A DNA stretch of 64,000 bases from positions 1 through 64,000 of the forward strand of contig ONYZ01000006.1 in NCBI GenBank assembly GCA_900322175.1. Direction: 5' to 3'. This document shows positions 61,824 to 64,000 of the stretch, piece after piece. How positions within the stretch are numbered: position 1 is the first letter of the stretch; every line of letters starts with the position of its first letter. Under the pieces are notes generated by a model that saw nothing but the letters and a program-made list of their open reading frames with translations, had not been told where the DNA came from and did no database searches. The position numbers and the translations under genes were made by a program. The stretch is from an uncultured Prevotella sp. (GTDB lineage Bacteria > Bacteroidota > Bacteroidia > Bacteroidales > Bacteroidaceae).

Positions 61824-63104
61824 ATGGTTAGTTTACCTGCAGATTTCGTGGCAGAGACACGTAGGATAATGGGCGATGAAAGGTTCAGTCGCTTCCTTGG
61901 GGCTTTCGATGAGGAAGCACCGGTCTCTATTCGCGTCAATCCGCGAAAGCGATCAAAGGGACAGGTTCTTGATTGCGGGCAAAGCCCGGATCAAGCAACC
62001 TGTCCCTCTGATCGCCAAGTACCTTGGTGTGCTGAAGGATTCTATCTCGAAGATCGCCCTCAATTCACCTTCGACCCCCTACTCCATGCTGGCTGCTACT
62101 ACGTACAAGAGGCTTCATCGATGTTCGTAACCCACATCCTGCGAAATTGTCAATTATCCGCTCGGCTTTGCCGCTTGGCTCGTCCAAGAATTGTCAATTG
62201 TCAATTAGCATTAGACCTGTGTGCAGCCCCTGGCGGCAAGTCAACTGCATTGCGAAGTGTATTGCCCGACGACTGTGTGCTCATCAGCAACGAACCTATG
62301 GGCAATCGAGCGCAGATACTGCTAGAGAACATCACCAAGTGGGGAGCACCCAATTGTATCGTAACCAACAACTACCCGCGCGATTTCCGAAAATCAAAAC
62401 TCAAGTTCGACCTCATCCTGTGCGACGTACCTTGCTCGGGCGAGGGAATGATGAGAAAGGATCCTGGCGCCATCGCCGAGTGGAGCCCACAGAATGTGGA
62501 GAAGTGCTGGCAACTGCAGCGTGAGATAGTGTCCGACGCATGGGAGTGTCTCAACCCTGGCGGACTGTTTATATATAGTACGTGTACATATAATACTAAG
62601 GAGAACGAGGAGAACATCCAGTGGATTCTTGACAACTACGACGCCGAAGTGCTCGACATCCCCGTAGACCCATCGTGGAATATCACCGGTTCGCTACTCC
62701 CAGGCTTCGATCATCCCGTCTATCGCTTCATCCCAGGCATCACCCGCGGTGAAGGCTTATTTGTTTGTGCCCTGCGCAAACAAAAGGAAGAAAATTTAGA
62801 TTTTAGAATTAAGAGTGACGACATCACTAAAAAACTCTCTAAATTCTCAATTCTAAATTCTCAATTAGAGTACAGCGACATTTATGTCGATGTGCCATAT
62901 AGCAAAGCGATAAAGTATCTCCGTGGCGAGGCCCTAGTGCTTCCTCCCGACACCCCTCGTGGCATTGTCACCATCACGTACAAAGGTCAACCTCTGGGTC
63001 CCGTAAAAAACATCGGCAATCGCGCCAACAATCTCTACCCCAAGCCTTGGCGCATCAAGAGCACTCACCTGCCCTCCGAAGCCCCAGAGATAATTAAGAT
63101 TTAA
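61824..63104 (+). CDS. rsmF: RsmF-type rRNA cytosine-C5 methyltransferase with three inserted repeats
   Basis: NOL1/NOP2/Sun-family m5C methyltransferase, 426 residues. SAM motif: LDLCAAPGGKSTAL. Catalytic Cys motifs: CDVPCSGEGMMRKDPGA and YSTCTYNTKENEEN. The C-terminal domain is of the RsmF type. Three segments look inserted in frame: a 67-bp hairpin (61949-62015), an AATTGTCAATT-type block (62145-62207), and AATTCTCAATT-type blocks (62794-62816 and 62836-62870). None falls in a catalytic motif, so the protein may still work. The start at ATG 61824 is preferred over 61803, which overlaps the promoter. Confidence 0.9.
   Translation: MVSLPADFVAETRRIMGDERFSRFLGAFDEEAPVSIRVNPRKRSKGQVLDCGQSPDQATCPSDRQVPWCAEGFYLEDRPQFTFDPLLHAGCYYVQEASSMFVTHILRNCQLSARLCRLARPRIVNCQLALDLCAAPGGKSTALRSVLPDDCVLISNEPMGNRAQILLENITKWGAPNCIVTNNYPRDFRKSKLKFDLILCDVPCSGEGMMRKDPGAIAEWSPQNVEKCWQLQREIVSDAWECLNPGGLFIYSTCTYNTKENEENIQWILDNYDAEVLDIPVDPSWNITGSLLPGFDHPVYRFIPGITRGEGLFVCALRKQKEENLDFRIKSDDITKKLSKFSILNSQLEYSDIYVDVPYSKAIKYLRGEALVLPPDTPRGIVTITYKGQPLGPVKNIGNRANNLYPKPWRIKSTHLPSEAPEIIKI
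61949..62015. repeat. 67-bp near-perfect hairpin in frame within rsmF
   Basis: Arms of about 32 bp (61949-61980 and 61984-62015), three small differences, loop AAA. It encodes RSKGQVLDCGQSPDQATCP and a few more residues between NPRK and VPWC, a place where relatives have no such segment as far as I recall. Confidence 0.85.
62145..62207. repeat. AATTGTCAATT-type block in frame within rsmF
   Basis: AATTGTCAATT flanks both sides of a GCTCGGC-TTT-GCCGCTTGG core. It encodes NCQLSARLCRLARPRIVNCQ just before the SAM motif. Confidence 0.75.
62794..62870. repeat. AATTCTCAATT-type blocks in frame within rsmF
   Basis: 62794-62816 is an exact 23-bp copy (opposite strand) of spacer 28950-28972, and 62836-62852 an exact 17-bp copy of spacer 40335-40351. 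AAATTCTCAATT occurs twice in 62841-62866. It encodes linker residues such as NLDFRIK and KFSILNSQLE. Confidence 0.8.
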
Positions 63105-63128
63105 GAATTAAGAATTAGGAGATATAAG

Positions 63129-63947
63129 ATGAAACAGTATTTAGACATCCTGAACCGCATCCTGACCGAAGGCAGCCAGAAGGGCGACCGCACGGGTACA
63201 GGCACCATAAGCATCTTTGGTACACAGAGCAGATATAATCTCGACGACGGATTTCCACTGCTCACTACCAAGAAACTGCACCTCAAGTCGATCATATACG
63301 AACTATTGTGGTTTCTCAAGGGCGACACCAACGTAAAGTACCTACAGGACCACGGTGTTCGCATCTGGAACGAGTGGGCCGATGAGAACGGTGAACTGGG
63401 TCCGGTATATGGTCACCAGTGGCGCTCGTGGCCCGACTATAATGGCGGCACCATCGACCAGATACAGTATGTGCTCGACCAACTGAAGAACAATCCCGAC
63501 TCGCGTCGTATGATTGTTTCAGCGTGGAATGTGGCCGAGGTCAACCAGATGGCCCTCCCACCCTGCCACACCATCTTCCAGTTTTACACCTCCCCCTGCC
63601 ACTCCGAAGGAGGGGAGACACGACGACTGTCACTGCAACTCTATCAGCGTTCGGCCGACACCTTCCTTGGTGTACCGTTCAATATCGCCAGCTATGCACT
63701 ATTGCTGCAAATGATGGCTCAGGTCACAGGTTTCAAGGCTGGCGACTTTATCCACACTACTGGCGACACCCACCTGTATCTCAATCACATCGAGCAGGCC
63801 AAACTGCAACTCACTCGCGAGCCACGTCCCCTGCCCCGTATGATTATCAACCCCGATGTCAAGAGTCTCTTCGACTTCCAGTTCGAAGACTTCCAGTTAG
63901 AGGGCTACGACCCACATCCACACATCAAAGCAGAAGTCTCGGTATAA
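63129..63947 (+). CDS. thyA: Thymidylate synthase with a short inserted loop
   Basis: ThyA methylates dUMP to dTMP using methylene-tetrahydrofolate. It is 272 residues, against 264 in E. coli. Catalytic Cys146 lies in [11 protein letters not shown], and further family motifs are [20 protein letters not shown] and [12 protein letters not shown]. Between QFY and LSLQLYQRS the protein has [13 protein letters not shown] instead of a few residues; it is encoded by a CTCCCC/GGGGAG hairpin (63590-63617). It is followed by folA, separated only by a repeat-filled spacer. Confidence 0.96.
   Translation: MKQYLDILNRILTEGSQKGDRTGTGTISIFGTQSRYNLDDGFPLLTTKKLHLKSIIYELLWFLKGDTNVKYLQDHGVRIWNEWADENGELGPVYGHQWRSWPDYNGGTIDQIQYVLDQLKNNPDSRRMIVSAWNVAEVNQMALPPCHTIFQFYTSPCHSEGGETRRLSLQLYQRSADTFLGVPFNIASYALLLQMMAQVTGFKAGDFIHTTGDTHLYLNHIEQAKLQLTREPRPLPRMIINPDVKSLFDFQFEDFQLEGYDPHPHIKAEVSV
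63590..63617. repeat. Hairpin repeat in frame within thyA
   Basis: CTCCCC (63590-63595) pairs with GGGGAG (63612-63617), with a smaller TCC/GGA pair inside. It adds about eight residues in a loop just after the catalytic segment. Confidence 0.7.
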
Positions 63948-63970
63948 TTAATAATTGACAATTGATAATT
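63945..63970. repeat. AATT-type spacer repeat between thyA and folA
   Basis: The thyA stop TAA runs directly into AATTGACAATTGATAATT, and the folA ATG follows at once. Confidence 0.65.
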
Positions 63971-64000
63971 ATGATTTCAATCATTGCAGCGGTGGCGAAA
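63971..64000 (+). CDS. folA: Dihydrofolate reductase, first 10 codons (cut by window edge)
   Basis: ATG at 63971 with the translation MISIIAAVAK, matching the N-terminus of DHFR. Its place after thyA supports this: the two enzymes complete the dTMP/folate cycle. Only 10 residues are visible. Confidence 0.75.
   Translation, partial: MISIIAAVAK

Overview
The window looks like chromosomal DNA of a Bacteroidota, most likely Prevotellaceae (Prevotella or Segatella-like). Three things point there. Promoters follow the Bacteroidota pattern TTTG-N20-TAnnTTTG, and most genes lack a Shine-Dalgarno sequence. The gene content is typical of the group: methylmalonyl-CoA mutase MutAB, a sodium-pumping decarboxylase with a lamin-tail gamma subunit, AddAB, DUF5686, DUF5056, DUF6249 and TMEM43 proteins. 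No rRNA or tRNA gene was recognised. The two ends cut through mutB (left) and the start of folA (right).

Layout: 1-7.7 kb holds succinate-propionate metabolism (mutB and mutA on the minus strand; an AspT-type transporter, decarboxylase gamma, biotin carrier and beta subunits, and a LuxR-type regulator on the plus strand). 7.8-20 kb holds tagaturonate reductase, a UvrA, a DUF5686 outer-membrane protein and an AddA/AddB pair. 20-26.7 kb holds an ion channel, an MFS transporter, a DUF3298 lipoprotein, rsmG, an MBL hydrolase, a SulP transporter and an Ala/Lys-rich lipoprotein. 26.7-34.3 kb (minus strand) holds xthA, a three-gene alpha-glucan operon (debranching enzyme, GT4, GH57), a lipid-kinase-like gene and miaA. 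34.3-42 kb (minus strand) holds envelope proteins, including a YARHG/beta-helix protein, a bacterial TMEM43, a 5'-nucleotidase and a DUF2207 protein. 42-52.4 kb is the accessory part: a palindrome-rich non-coding element, a DNA/RNA endonuclease, a triplicated 30-bp repeat, and a six-gene defence-like operon (type III-like Mod and Res, a small protein, a DndD-like ATPase, a HerA ATPase and another small protein) behind a long structured leader. 52.5-64 kb holds a Cache sensor with no output domain, a candidate small RNA, GH8, topB, a PorE-like OmpA protein, an ECF sigma factor group, an RsmF-type methyltransferase, thyA and folA.

Two signals stand out. First, the Mod-Res-DndD-HerA operon combines type III restriction-modification parts with ATPases related to DNA-phosphorothioation systems, and no DndA or DndC is visible. 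Second, short repeats are spread through the window. Some fill operon spacers almost exactly from stop codon to start codon. Others sit in frame inside housekeeping genes (rsmF, thyA, miaA, GH8, the OmpA gene, TMEM43) without breaking them, much like Rickettsia palindromic elements. A 23-bp stretch is shared exactly between an operon spacer (28950-28972) and the coding part of rsmF (62794-62816, opposite strand).

All calls come from reading the sequence and from remembered family features. No database search or folding calculation was run, so family names are recognition calls and the structures are pairings found by eye.
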